This document shows, piece after piece, positions 7,856-16,879 of a DNA stretch of 64,000 nt. The stretch spans positions 248,001 through 312,000 of the forward strand of contig CAWFME010000005.1 of NCBI GenBank assembly GCA_963816955.1, written 5' to 3'. A model generated the notes under the pieces. It was not told the origin of the DNA and searched no databases. It worked only from the letters and a program-made list of their open reading frames with translations. Position 1 is the stretch's first letter, and every line of letters starts with the position of its first letter. The stretch is from DATFQI01 sp963816955. Lineage in GTDB: Bacteria > Actinomycetota > Thermoleophilia > Solirubrobacterales > Solirubrobacteraceae. Position numbers and translations under genes: made by a program.

Positions 7856-9321
7856 CCGAGCGCCGGCCCCTCGTCCTCGTCTCCAACCGGGGGCCCGTCA
7901 CCTACCAGGACGACGGGTCGATCAAGCGCGGCACGGGCGGGCTCGTGACCGCGCTGACCGGGCTCGCGTCGCACCGCGACGCGGTCTGGATCGCCTCCGC
8001 GATGACCGACAAGGACGTCGAGGTCACGCGCGAGCACGGCGGCCGCCCGTTCGAGGTCGAGGCGCCCGAGGGCGGCACGTTCCGCGTGCGCTTCGTCGAG
8101 TCCGACGAGGAGGCCTACGACCGCTTCTACAACATCATCGCCAACCCGATGCTGTGGTTCATCCAGCACTACCTCTGGGACCAGAGCAACGCGCCGGACA
8201 TCCGCCGCCACGAGGTCGAGGCGTTCGAGACCGGCTACAAGGCCGTCAACGAGGACTTGGCGGAGGCGGTGCTCGAGGAGATCGCCGACCAGGAGAACCC
8301 GGTCGTGATGGTCCACGACTACCACTTCTACACGCTGCCGGCGGTCGTCCGGCGCGAGAAGCCCGGCGTCTTTTTGCACCACTTCATCCACATCCCGTGG
8401 ACGCAGCCCGACGCCTGGCGCGTGCTCCCCACGAAGATGCGCTCGGAGATCTACCGCGGGCTGCTCGCCAACGACATCGTCGGCTTCCACACCCGCTCCT
8501 ACCGGCGCAACTTCCTGCAGTGCTGCCGCGACCTGCTCGACGACGTCGAGGTCGACATGGAGGCCGGGGTCGTGCGCTCCGACGACGGCCACGAGACCTG
8601 GATCCGCGCCTACCCGCTGCCGATCGACTACGAGGCCACGCGCGCGCTGGGCCGCCGCGACCGCGTGAAGGAGCTCGAGCAGGAGGTCCTGCGCCGCCAG
8701 CGCGAGTACTCGATCCTGCGCGTGGACCGGGCGGACCTCTCCAAGAACGTCCTGCGCGGCTTCACGGCGTTCGACATCTTCCTCGAGCAGCACCCCGAGT
8801 TCGTCGAGAAGGTCACCTTCACGGCGCAGCTGATGCCCTCGCGCCAGGACGTGCCCGAGTACGCGGAGTACCTGGAGCGCATCGAGGCGCTGGTGGCGGT
8901 CGTCAACCACCGCCACGGCACCCCGGACTGGATGCCGATCCAGCTCAAGCTGCGCGACGACCTCGACGAGGCGGTCGCCTCCTACAAGCACTACGACGTG
9001 ATGATGGTCAACGCCATGTTCGACGGCATGAACCTGGTGGCCAAGGAGGGGCCCTTGGTGAACGAGCGCGACGGCGTCTCGATCCTGTCGGAGAACACCG
9101 GCGCCCACGAGGAGCTCGGCGAGTTCGCGCTGTCGGTGAACCCGTTCGACGTCCAGGAGCTCGCCGACGCGATCCACACGGCGCTGACGATGGCGCCGGA
9201 GGAGCGGGCGCGGCGGGCCGAGGGGCTGAAGGAGATCGTCACCACGCGCGACCCGGGCGACTGGATCGACGAGCAGATCGAGGACATCTCCAAGAAGGCC
9301 CGCCCGGCCCGGACGGGCTAG
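7852..9321 (+). CDS. GT20 glycosyltransferase, trehalose-6-phosphate synthase-like
   Basis: 489 residues with the GT-B layout of OtsA. The N-terminal loop LVLVSNRGP, the GTGGLVTAL glucose-phosphate loop, VHDYHFYTLP, IHIPW, and the nucleotide-sugar residues Arg/Lys in VDRADLSKN are present. OtsA joins UDP- or GDP-glucose to glucose 6-phosphate. Several motifs differ from classical OtsA (DYHF for DYHL, SKNV for SKGL), so the acceptor could be another phosphorylated polyol such as glycerol 3-phosphate. It is translationally coupled to the HtrA gene, placing an osmolyte-type product in the envelope-stress regulon. Confidence 0.85.
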   Translation: MTERRPLVLVSNRGPVTYQDDGSIKRGTGGLVTALTGLASHRDAVWIASAMTDKDVEVTREHGGRPFEVEAPEGGTFRVRFVESDEEAYDRFYNIIANPMLWFIQHYLWDQSNAPDIRRHEVEAFETGYKAVNEDLAEAVLEEIADQENPVVMVHDYHFYTLPAVVRREKPGVFLHHFIHIPWTQPDAWRVLPTKMRSEIYRGLLANDIVGFHTRSYRRNFLQCCRDLLDDVEVDMEAGVVRSDDGHETWIRAYPLPIDYEATRALGRRDRVKELEQEVLRRQREYSILRVDRADLSKNVLRGFTAFDIFLEQHPEFVEKVTFTAQLMPSRQDVPEYAEYLERIEALVAVVNHRHGTPDWMPIQLKLRDDLDEAVASYKHYDVMMVNAMFDGMNLVAKEGPLVNERDGVSILSENTGAHEELGEFALSVNPFDVQELADAIHTALTMAPEERARRAEGLKEIVTTRDPGDWIDEQIEDISKKARPARTG

Positions 9322-9327
9322 CGCATC

Positions 9328-9370
9328 GAGGGGTCAATTGTTCAGGCACAGCGTGAACAACTGACCCCTC
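9328..9370. terminator. Long perfect-type hairpin between convergent genes
   Basis: GAGGGGTCAATTGTTCA (9328-9344) pairs with TGAACAACTGACCCCTC (9354-9370): 17 pairs with a single G-T wobble and a 9-base loop. It lies 6 bases after the GT20 stop and 7 bases before the stop of the convergent gene, so it probably ends transcription from both sides. It lacks a T run and is much more AT-rich than its surroundings, which also fits a dispersed palindromic repeat. Confidence 0.65.
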
Positions 9371-9377
9371 GCGAGCA

Positions 9378-9848
9378 TCACGGGCCTTCGGGCCCGAACT
9401 CACGGAGCACAGGGTCGGGGTCGGCCGGCGCCGGCGCGCCCTGGGCCGGGGCCGGCGGTACGGCCGGCGAGGCGGGCGGAGCCACAGGCCGAGCGGGCGG
9501 CGCGGCCGGGGCTCCCGGCGCAGCCGGAGCGGGCGGCGCCACGGGCCGAGCCGCCGGCGTCGCGACAGCGCGAGGCTTCCGACGTCCACGACGCGAACCC
9601 CCACCACCCCTACCTGCCCGCCGTTCGCGCCGCACCACCGCGCGCTTACGAGGCCGCGGCGCGGGCGGAGCAACAGCCGTAGGCACGGGCGTCACCAGCG
9701 GCTCAAGCCGCCCACCGGGCACCCGCGGCCCCTCCGGCGCCAGCAGCGGCCACGCGACCACCAGCACGACGACGGCCACCACGGCGACAGCCCGCCCCAC
9801 GTTCCCCCAGCGCACCCGCTCCCGCAGCCCACGATCCATGCCCCCCAT
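9378..9848 (-). CDS. Pro/Ala/Arg-rich single-pass membrane protein, function unknown
   Basis: 156 residues (153 if ATG 9839 is used). After a short basic N-terminus there is one hydrophobic segment (about 18-36, rich in Val/Ala), then a tail dominated by Pro, Ala and Arg with PAPAAPGAPAAP-type runs, ending REFGPEGP. The topology suggests a membrane anchor with an extended, wall-spanning or disordered tail. No family is recognised. It is divergent from rpsF, with the start codons about 50 bases apart. Confidence 0.5.
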   Translation of the reverse strand: MGGMDRGLRERVRWGNVGRAVAVVAVVVLVVAWPLLAPEGPRVPGGRLEPLVTPVPTAVAPPAPRPRKRAVVRRERRAGRGGGGSRRGRRKPRAVATPAARPVAPPAPAAPGAPAAPPARPVAPPASPAVPPAPAQGAPAPADPDPVLREFGPEGP

Positions 9849-9883
9849 AGCGGGACGCCGCCATCCGTTCGCCCCGGCGTTGC

Positions 9884-9889
9884 TAGCAT
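9884..9889 (+). promoter_or_regulatory. -10 element before rpsF
   Basis: TAGCAT lies 11 nt before the ATG of rpsF. Transcription would begin about 4-5 nt before the start codon, leaving no room for a ribosome-binding site. Confidence 0.45.
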
Positions 9890-9900
9890 CCTCCGCCGCA

Positions 9901-10269
9901 ATGGCGACCGAAGCACCTCTCTACGACCTCACGCTCCTCCTCGACACCGAGATGGAGGCGGAGCGCCGCGACCAGATCCTCGCGAACGTCGAGCACGCGA
10001 TCGACGGCACCGGCGAGATCGTCGGCCGTCACGAGTGGGGCACGCGGCCCACCGCCTACGAGGTGCGCAAGCACGCCGAGGCGGACTACCACCTGATCCA
10101 GTTCCGCGGCCCGAGCGCACTGCTCGAGCAGCTGGACCACAACCTGAAGATCACGGACGGCATCCTGCGCCACCGGATCATCAAGCTGCGCCCGGGCACG
10201 GCGGCTCCGCCGGACCTCAGCGCCGCCGCTACGCCGGCCGCCGCGCCTGCCGGCGATCCCGAGGCGTAG
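9901..10269 (+). CDS. rpsF: Ribosomal protein bS6
   Basis: 122 residues from ATG 9901. The S6 ferredoxin-like fold runs from YDLTLLLD to HRIIKL, with an Ala/Pro-rich tail of about 20 residues. S6 binds S18 in the platform of the 30S subunit. An in-frame ATG at 9838 would add 21 residues without family similarity, and the -10 element at 9884-9889 lies downstream of it, so 9901 is preferred. It heads the conserved rpsF-ssb-rpsR-rplI group. Confidence 0.95.
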   Translation: MATEAPLYDLTLLLDTEMEAERRDQILANVEHAIDGTGEIVGRHEWGTRPTAYEVRKHAEADYHLIQFRGPSALLEQLDHNLKITDGILRHRIIKLRPGTAAPPDLSAAATPAAAPAGDPEA

Positions 10270-10363
10270 CGAGACGCCCGCGCACGCGCGCGGCTTCGCT
10301 CCCTCCCAGCAACAAATCAGCCCAATCTGCGGGCCGGTCGCCGGATTCCCCCGGAGCCGCACG

Positions 10364-10369
10364 TAGACT
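10364..10369 (+). promoter_or_regulatory. -10 element before ssb
   Basis: TAGACT, identical to the hexamers before dnaB and purA. Unlike those, ssb has a leader of about 45 nt with a clear ribosome-binding site AAAGGAG (10407-10413) 7 nt before ATG 10421. Confidence 0.45.
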
Positions 10370-10420
10370 CGGCCGACCAACGAGCTTCGAGCGCCCTTCG
10401 CCGTCGAAAGGAGCCACACC

Positions 10421-10891
10421 ATGGCTGCGACGAACATCAACCGCGTTGTCCTCACGGGCAACCTGACCCGAGACCCCGAGCTGCGCTCGACCGCGAGCGG
10501 CATGTCGGTGTGCTCCCTGCGGATCGCGTCCAACACGCGCCGCAAGAACCAGGCCACGGGGGAGTGGGAGGACAAGCCCAACTTCTTCGACGTGACGGTC
10601 TGGGGCGCGCAGGGCGAGAACTGCGCGCGCTTCCTGTCCAAGGGCCGCCCCGTCGCCCTCGACGGCCGCCTCGAGTGGCGCGAGTGGGAGGCGCAGGACG
10701 GCAACAAGCGCCAGAGCGTCGAGATCGTGGCCGACGCCGTGCAGTTCCTCGGCGGCCGCGACGAAGGCCAGGGCAACGGCGGCGGCGGGTTCACCCCGCG
10801 CTCGGACGTGCCGGTCGACGAGCGGGACTTCCAGCCCGCCGGCGCGGCCTCGCGCCCCAGCGCGCCGGCCGACGACGACATCCCCTTCTAG
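10421..10891 (+). CDS. ssb: Single-stranded DNA-binding protein
   Basis: 156 residues. The OB-fold occupies about 1-110 (INRVVLTGNLTRDPELR, then FFDVTVWG and KGRPVALDGRLEWREW). A Gly-rich linker follows, and the acidic tip DDDIPF is the conserved tail that recruits replication and repair partners. It has its own -10 and a good ribosome-binding site, and a long perfect hairpin follows it, so it can be expressed independently of rpsF and rpsR. Confidence 0.96.
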   Translation: MAATNINRVVLTGNLTRDPELRSTASGMSVCSLRIASNTRRKNQATGEWEDKPNFFDVTVWGAQGENCARFLSKGRPVALDGRLEWREWEAQDGNKRQSVEIVADAVQFLGGRDEGQGNGGGGFTPRSDVPVDERDFQPAGAASRPSAPADDDIPF

Positions 10892-10905
10892 GCAGTTGAC
10901 TCGGT

Positions 10906-10946
10906 CCCGCCCGCCCCGCCCGGTTCCGCCGGGCGGGGCGGGCGGG
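10906..10946 (+). terminator. Perfect 18-bp GC hairpin after ssb
   Basis: CCCGCCCGCCCCGCCCGG (10906-10923) and its exact complement (10929-10946) enclose the loop TTCCG. It starts 14 bases after the ssb stop. No T run follows, as is usual at this GC content. It separates ssb from the structured rpsR leader. Confidence 0.7.
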
Positions 10947-10964
10947 TCTGCGTCGCTTCTCGCT

Positions 10965-11053
10965 ACCCTCTCTGGTCGCGTGTGCGCTCGAACGCACACC
11001 TGCCCTGGCGCATGCGTGCGCCGGGCGACGAGATTTCGGCTCTAAGAGAGGGT
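10965..11053 (+). promoter_or_regulatory. Structured leader of rpsR (candidate ribosomal-protein autoregulatory RNA)
   Basis: Three helices form a three-way junction. P1 pairs ACCCTCTCT (10965-10973) with AGAGAGGGT (11045-11053). P2 is GTGTGCG/CGCACAC with loop CTCGAA (10980-10999). P3 is GGCGCA/TGCGCC with loop TGCG, extended by CC/GG (11003-11025). The 3' strand of P1 contains the AGAGAGG ribosome-binding region of rpsR, 9-10 nt before GTG 11061, so closing P1 would hide it. The control model is inference; the pairings are read directly. Confidence 0.5.
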
Positions 11054-11060
11054 TCCAACA

Positions 11061-11363
11061 GTGGCGAAGCAGCGCAGCCGGCCGACGCGCCGGCGTGAAA
11101 AGCGGGGCGGGCCCGGCAGCGGTCGTCGCAAGTCCTGCCCGTACTGCCGCGACAAGGTGGAGTTCGTCGACTACAAGGACATCGCCACGCTGCGGAAGTT
11201 CGTCTCCGATCGCGGCAAGATCCGCTCGCGCCGCATCACGGGCGCATGCCGTCGTCACCAGAACCAGATCGCGACCGCCGTCAAGCGTGCTCGCGAGCTC
11301 GCCCTGCTGCCGTACGTCGGGGCCGACAGCCGCGACGAGCGCGGTCGCGACCGCGAGCGGTAG
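11061..11363 (+). CDS. rpsR: Ribosomal protein bS18
   Basis: 100 residues from GTG 11061, somewhat longer than the usual 75-90 because of a basic N-terminus and a charged C-terminal tail (DSRDERGRDRER). The S18 core KVEFVDYKDIATLRKFVSDR and SRRITGACRRHQ is intact, and a CPYC pair is present, as in zinc-type S18. The leader may form a structure that hides the ribosome-binding site. rplI follows after 4 nt. Confidence 0.95.
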   Translation: MAKQRSRPTRRREKRGGPGSGRRKSCPYCRDKVEFVDYKDIATLRKFVSDRGKIRSRRITGACRRHQNQIATAVKRARELALLPYVGADSRDERGRDRER

Positions 11364-11367
11364 CCCG

Positions 11368-11817
11368 ATGCCGCAGGCCATCCTCCTCCAGGACGTGGAG
11401 AACGTCGGCGCGCGTGGCACGGTCGTCGACGTCTCGAAGGGCTACCTCCGCAACTACCTGATCCCGCGCAAGCTGGCCCAGCCGGCGACGAAGAGCTCGA
11501 TCGCCGCCGCCGAGCGCCACCAGAAGACCCTCGACCGCGCGGCCGCCGAGGCGACCCAGCGCGCCGAGGAGAGCGCGGAGCTGCTCAACAAGACCGTCCT
11601 CACGATCGCCCACCAGGCCGGCGACGACGGCCGCCTGTTCGGCTCCGTGACCTCGCAGGACATCGTCGACGCGATCAAGGAGGCCCGCGGCCTGGAGATC
11701 GACCGCCGCAAGGTGCACCTCGACGAGCCGATCCGCACGGTCGGCACGCGCATGGTCACGGTCGAGGTCGGCGACGGCGTCCTCGCCAACGTCAAGACCA
11801 TGGTGGTCGAGCAGTAG
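11368..11817 (+). CDS. rplI: Ribosomal protein bL9
   Basis: 149 residues, standard length. The N-terminal domain carries the signature around GARGTVVDVSKGYLRNYLIP, then a long connecting helix rich in Ala/Glu and the C-terminal domain with FGSVTSQDI. It begins 4 nt after the rpsR stop and is followed by a stable hairpin. Confidence 0.96.
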   Translation: MPQAILLQDVENVGARGTVVDVSKGYLRNYLIPRKLAQPATKSSIAAAERHQKTLDRAAAEATQRAEESAELLNKTVLTIAHQAGDDGRLFGSVTSQDIVDAIKEARGLEIDRRKVHLDEPIRTVGTRMVTVEVGDGVLANVKTMVVEQ

Positions 11818-11829
11818 AGAACGTCCCGC

Positions 11830-11872
11830 TCCCGGGCACGTCGGCCGCCGCAAGCGCGGCGGCCGCCCGGGA
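11830..11872 (+). terminator. Two-part GC hairpin after rplI
   Basis: Outer arms TCCCGGGC (11830-11837) and GCCCGGGA (11865-11872) surround an inner stem CGGCCGCCGC/GCGGCGGCCG with loop AAGC. It starts 13 bases after rplI and likely ends the ribosomal transcript before the separate dnaB promoter. Confidence 0.65.
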
Positions 11873-11972
11873 CCCGGTGCGTCCGCGTTACGAATCTGCG
11901 ACGGATCGCAACGATTCTGCGCAGCGAGCGGGCTGATCGCGCGACGGCGGCCATCGCCTCCGGACCCGGACC

Positions 11973-11978
11973 TAGACT
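11973..11978 (+). promoter_or_regulatory. -10 element before dnaB
   Basis: TAGACT ends 12 nt before ATG 11991, giving a leader of only about five bases. No ribosome-binding sequence is present in between. Confidence 0.5.
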
Positions 11979-11990
11979 CGGTCGGCCCGG

Positions 11991-13379
11991 ATGAGCGCCA
12001 CCGACTACACCCCCGCCAACGGCCACTCGCGAAGCTTCGACGGGGCGGTCACGCCGCCCCAGAACCTCGAGGCCGAGCAGTCGGTGCTGGGCGCCGTGCT
12101 GCTGTCGGACACCGCGCTGCCGGCGCTGATCATCGACGAGCGCCTGCAGGCCGCGGACTTCTACCGCGAGAGCCACGGGCTGATCTTCACGGCGATGCTC
12201 GAGCTGCACGGCGCCGGCGAGCCCGTGGACGCGCTGACGCTCGTCGAGCACCTCAAGCAGGCCGGCAAGCTCGATGCCGTCGGCGGCCGCGGGACGGTCG
12301 ACCTGCTGGCGGGCTCGGTCCCCGCGGTCGGCAACGTCCGCCAGTACGCCCGCATCGTCCGCGAGAACGCGATGCTGCGCCGGCTGCTCGACGCCGCGTA
12401 CGAGATCCAGGCCAAGGTCCACTCCCATGAGGCGCCGCCGCGCGAGCTCGTGGACCTCGCCGAGCGCACGATCCTCGAGGTCGCCCACGAGGACTCCCGC
12501 AAGGACTTCCGCTCGATCGAGGCCATCCTCGACGCCGAGACCACCAAGCTCGCCGAGCTCTCCCGGGCGGGCAAGGCCATCACCGGCACCGCCTCCGGCT
12601 ACGAGGACCTCGACACGATCACCGGAGGCTTCCAGCCCGGCAACCTGATCATCCTCGCCGCAAGACCCTCTATGGGGAAATCGGCCCTGATGGCCAACTT
12701 CTGCGAGAACGCGGCGCTGGAGGGCGACAAGGCGGTCGCGCTGTTCTCGCTGGAGATGTCGGAGTCCGAGCTGGCGCAGCGGTTCATCGCGTCGCAGGCA
12801 TCGATCAAGGGCGACGACCTGCGCAAGGGCAACGTGCCGGCTTCGCGGTGGCCGAAGATCCTGCAGGCGAGCGCGCGGCTGGCGAACTCGCCGCTGTACA
12901 TCGACGACTCGTCCGACCTGTCGGTGCTCGACGTGCGCGCGAAGGCGCGGCGCCTGGCGCAGCAGCACGCCGACGGGCTCGGGCTGATCGTCATCGACTA
13001 CCTGCAGCTGATGCGGGCGGGCGGCAGCGTGGAGAACCGCGTGGAGCAGATCTCCCAGATCTCGCGCGGCCTCAAGACGCTGGCGCGCGAGCTGGACGTC
13101 CCCGTGATCGCGCTCTCGCAGCTCAACCGCGGCGTCGAGCAGCGCACGGAGAAGCGGCCGGTGCTCTCGGACCTGCGCGAGTCGGGCGCGATCGAGCAGG
13201 ACGCGGACCTCGTGATGTTCATCTACCGCGACGAGTACTACGACCCGGAGTCCGAGGACGAGGGGATCGCGGAGGTGCTGATCCAGAAGCACCGCAACGG
13301 CGGCCTGGGCACCGTGAAGCTGACGTTCCAGAAGGAGTTCCCGCGGTTCATGTCCTACGTCGACGACGGTCGCTACTGA
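11991..13379 (+). CDS. dnaB: Replicative DNA helicase
   Basis: 462 residues, normal for intein-free DnaB. The N-terminal helical domain (PPQNLEAEQSVLGAVLL) is followed by a linker and the RecA-like motor with Walker A ARPSMGKSA at about residue 223, Walker B LIVIDYLQLM, and the arginine-finger region SGAIEQDADLVMFIYRDEYY. It unwinds DNA as a hexamer at the fork. A DnaC-like ATPase starts on the last base of its stop codon (TGATG), which ties production of helicase and loader together. Confidence 0.96.
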   Translation: MSATDYTPANGHSRSFDGAVTPPQNLEAEQSVLGAVLLSDTALPALIIDERLQAADFYRESHGLIFTAMLELHGAGEPVDALTLVEHLKQAGKLDAVGGRGTVDLLAGSVPAVGNVRQYARIVRENAMLRRLLDAAYEIQAKVHSHEAPPRELVDLAERTILEVAHEDSRKDFRSIEAILDAETTKLAELSRAGKAITGTASGYEDLDTITGGFQPGNLIILAARPSMGKSALMANFCENAALEGDKAVALFSLEMSESELAQRFIASQASIKGDDLRKGNVPASRWPKILQASARLANSPLYIDDSSDLSVLDVRAKARRLAQQHADGLGLIVIDYLQLMRAGGSVENRVEQISQISRGLKTLARELDVPVIALSQLNRGVEQRTEKRPVLSDLRESGAIEQDADLVMFIYRDEYYDPESEDEGIAEVLIQKHRNGGLGTVKLTFQKEFPRFMSYVDDGRY

Positions 13380-14206
13380 TGACGCCGCCCTGCCCGGACG
13401 GCCGCTGCGACGGCTCCGGGTTCCTCTTCGACGAGGGCAAGCGCGTCGCTCGGCCGTGCACGTGCCGGCCCGCGCGGCTGGCGCGCAAGAAGGCCTCGGC
13501 CGTCCAGGGCCGCCTGCCCAAGCGCTTCCGCGAGGTCTCCTTCGACCGTGAGCCGCTGCTCTCGATGGAGCGCCGCGCGCCCCACGTGATCCGCGCGGTC
13601 CGCCAGTACTGCCGCGGGATCGTCTCGAACCTCGACGAGGGGCGCGGGCTGTGGCTGTTCGGCAACACCGGCACCGGCAAGACCACGCTGGCGATGCTCG
13701 TCTCGAAGTCCGCAATGGAGGCCGACCGCACCGTCGCGATCTACTCGCTGCCGCGCCTGCTGGCGATGCTGCGCGGCTCCTACGACGACGACGCGCTGTA
13801 CTCGCTCAACGACCTGATCGACCGGCTGTGCGCCGTCGACCTGCTGCACGTCGACGACGTCGGCGCCGAGCAGACCAGCCCGTGGGTGCTGGAGCAGCTC
13901 TACACGATCATCAACACGCGCTACGAGGACGGCCGCGCGGTGGTCGTCACCACGAACCTCGGCGACGATGAGCTGCGGGCGCAGATCGGCGACCGGACCG
14001 TCTCGAGGCTCCACGAGATGTGCGAGACGTACCCGCTCGACGGCGAGGATCAGCGGCTCGAGGGCGACTTCGCGCTCCCGGAGCCCGCGGCCGGCGCCGT
14101 CAGCGCCCCCGGCCGCTGGCTCAGCGACGCCGACCGGGCGTGGGAGGACGCGGACCCCGACGAGCCGCCCGCCTACGGCCGCCGCCGGGCGCACCGCCTA
14201 GACTGA
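13379..14206 (+). CDS. DnaC/DnaI-like helicase-loader ATPase with N-terminal Cys cluster
   Basis: 275 residues. The N-terminus has a zinc-finger-like cluster (CPDGRCDGSG, then PCTC), followed by a AAA+ core with Walker A GNTGTGKTT near residue 100, Walker B LLHVDDVGAE, and sensor residues in VVTTNL. The core matches the DnaC/DnaI/IstB group. B. subtilis DnaI also places a zinc-binding domain before its ATPase and uses it to hold the helicase. Coupling to dnaB by a one-base overlap supports a loader role. Its last codons contain the -10 element of purA. Confidence 0.85.
   Translation: MTPPCPDGRCDGSGFLFDEGKRVARPCTCRPARLARKKASAVQGRLPKRFREVSFDREPLLSMERRAPHVIRAVRQYCRGIVSNLDEGRGLWLFGNTGTGKTTLAMLVSKSAMEADRTVAIYSLPRLLAMLRGSYDDDALYSLNDLIDRLCAVDLLHVDDVGAEQTSPWVLEQLYTIINTRYEDGRAVVVTTNLGDDELRAQIGDRTVSRLHEMCETYPLDGEDQRLEGDFALPEPAAGAVSAPGRWLSDADRAWEDADPDEPPAYGRRRAHRLD
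14199..14204 (+). promoter_or_regulatory. -10 element before purA, inside the end of the loader gene
   Basis: TAGACT overlaps the final codons of the loader gene and ends 11 nt before ATG 14216, so purA can be made as an essentially leaderless message. Confidence 0.45.
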
Positions 14207-14215
14207 GCGGCGGCA

Positions 14216-15531
<1,316 letters not shown>

Positions 15532-15535
<4 letters not shown>

Positions 15536-16161
15536 TCCACGATGGTCCGCGTGCCCACGACGAAGTCGTGGAGCGCGCGGTTCTCCTCGTCCCACAGCGG
15601 CCAGAGGATGTCCAGCAGCCAGGCGAGGCCGAAGGTCGCCGAGGAGACCACGCCCACGAGCAGCGACTTGACGAGCACCTCGCGCAGCAGCCCGAAGCCG
15701 AAGCTGATCGGCTCGCCGCCCGTGCGGACGACGCGGATGTTCGTCGCGATCCGGCCGAGCGTCCGCCCGTTGGTGCGCGCCATCATCGCCGGGGCGTAGA
15801 GCAGCGCCACGATCGAGAAGGCGAGCACCGCGAGCAGCGCCCCGACGACGAACGCCGCCGCGCCGCCGTCGGTGTCGACCGTGAGCCCGAGCGCGGCGAG
15901 CACCGCGAACACGACCACCGCGCCGATCGAGATGATGATCCCGTCGATGACCTGCGCGACCGCCCGCCGGCCCCAGCCGGCCAGCGCGGGACGGCCGACC
16001 GGGCCGCCGGCGAACGTCGGCACGGGTCCTCCCGCGCCGGGCGGCGCCGGGCTCGTGTAGCCCTGGCTGCCGCTCCACAGCCCATCCTGCCGCCGCGCGG
16101 GCTGGGAATCGCCGCCGAGGGGGTCGCCGGGCGTGAGGCCGCCGCCGGGTCGGTCGCTCAT
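15532..16161 (-). CDS. RDD-family membrane protein
   Basis: 209 residues. A Gly/Pro-rich cytoplasmic N-terminus of about 60 residues precedes the RDD domain: RAVAQVIDGIII opens the first helix, a second helix follows at about 100-120, and RTLGRIATNIRVV and DFVVGTRTIVD are typical. Three to four membrane helices are visible. The family's role is poorly defined (transport has been proposed). It lies 10 bases downstream of the sugar acetyltransferase and may belong to that operon. Confidence 0.8.
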
Positions 16162-16171
16162 TCCAGCGACT

Positions 16172-16879
16172 CTAACGCCAGCGCTCGAGCAGATCCTCGT
16201 CGCCGACCTCGCGGACCACGCGGGCCGGCACGCCCATCACGACCGCGCGCGGCGGCACGTCGCGCGCCACCACGGCGCCCGCGGCGACGTAGGCCTCCTC
16301 GCCGACCTCGACGCCGGGCGTGAGCACCGCCCCGCCGCCGATCCGGCAGGCGCGCCGCAGCAGCGCGCCCTCGAGCGCGAAGTCGCTCCCGTGGCGGGAC
16401 ATCGTGGAGTCGTTGGTCGTCAGCGCGCCCGGCCCGACGAAGACGTCGTCCTCGACCACGCTGTAGGCCGTCAGGTAGACGTCGGTCTGCACGCGCACCC
16501 GCTCGCCGACCAGCACGTCGTTGTCGACGGCGCTGCCGCGGCCGATCACCGTGCCGTCGCCGATCCGCGCGCGCTCGCGCACGAACGACTGGTCGCCGAG
16601 GATCGCGCCGGCGCCGATCCTCGCGCCGGCGAGCACGATCGCCCGCGCGCAGACCACGGCGCCGGGGCCGAGCACGAGCGGCTCCGCCTCGCCGCGCGGG
16701 GCGGTCGAGTGGCGCGCGAGCTTCGGCGGCTTGCCGAGCACGGCGCCGTCCTGGATCTCGCAGCCGTCGCCGACCACCGTGCCGGGGTGGATCACGACGT
16801 GTGCGCCGAGCCGGACGTCCTCGCCGAGCTGCACGCCGTCGCCGAGCACGAGGCCCGGCGCCCTCTCAGACAGCCGCAT
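16172..16879 (-). CDS. Left-handed beta-helix acyltransferase (WbpD-like)
   Basis: 235 residues built mostly from hexapeptide repeats ([LIV]G..), giving a trimeric left-handed beta helix, with VVARDVPPRAVVMGVPARVVR as the standard end. This family acetylates amino groups of nucleotide sugars. Together with the upstream Gfo/Idh dehydrogenase and the UDP-GlcNAc 2-epimerase it resembles the WbpD-WbpB-WbpI part of the UDP-ManNAc3NAcA pathway. It overlaps the dehydrogenase by 14 bases. Confidence 0.8.
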   Translation of the reverse strand: MRLSERAPGLVLGDGVQLGEDVRLGAHVVIHPGTVVGDGCEIQDGAVLGKPPKLARHSTAPRGEAEPLVLGPGAVVCARAIVLAGARIGAGAILGDQSFVRERARIGDGTVIGRGSAVDNDVLVGERVRVQTDVYLTAYSVVEDDVFVGPGALTTNDSTMSRHGSDFALEGALLRRACRIGGGAVLTPGVEVGEEAYVAAGAVVARDVPPRAVVMGVPARVVREVGDEDLLERWR

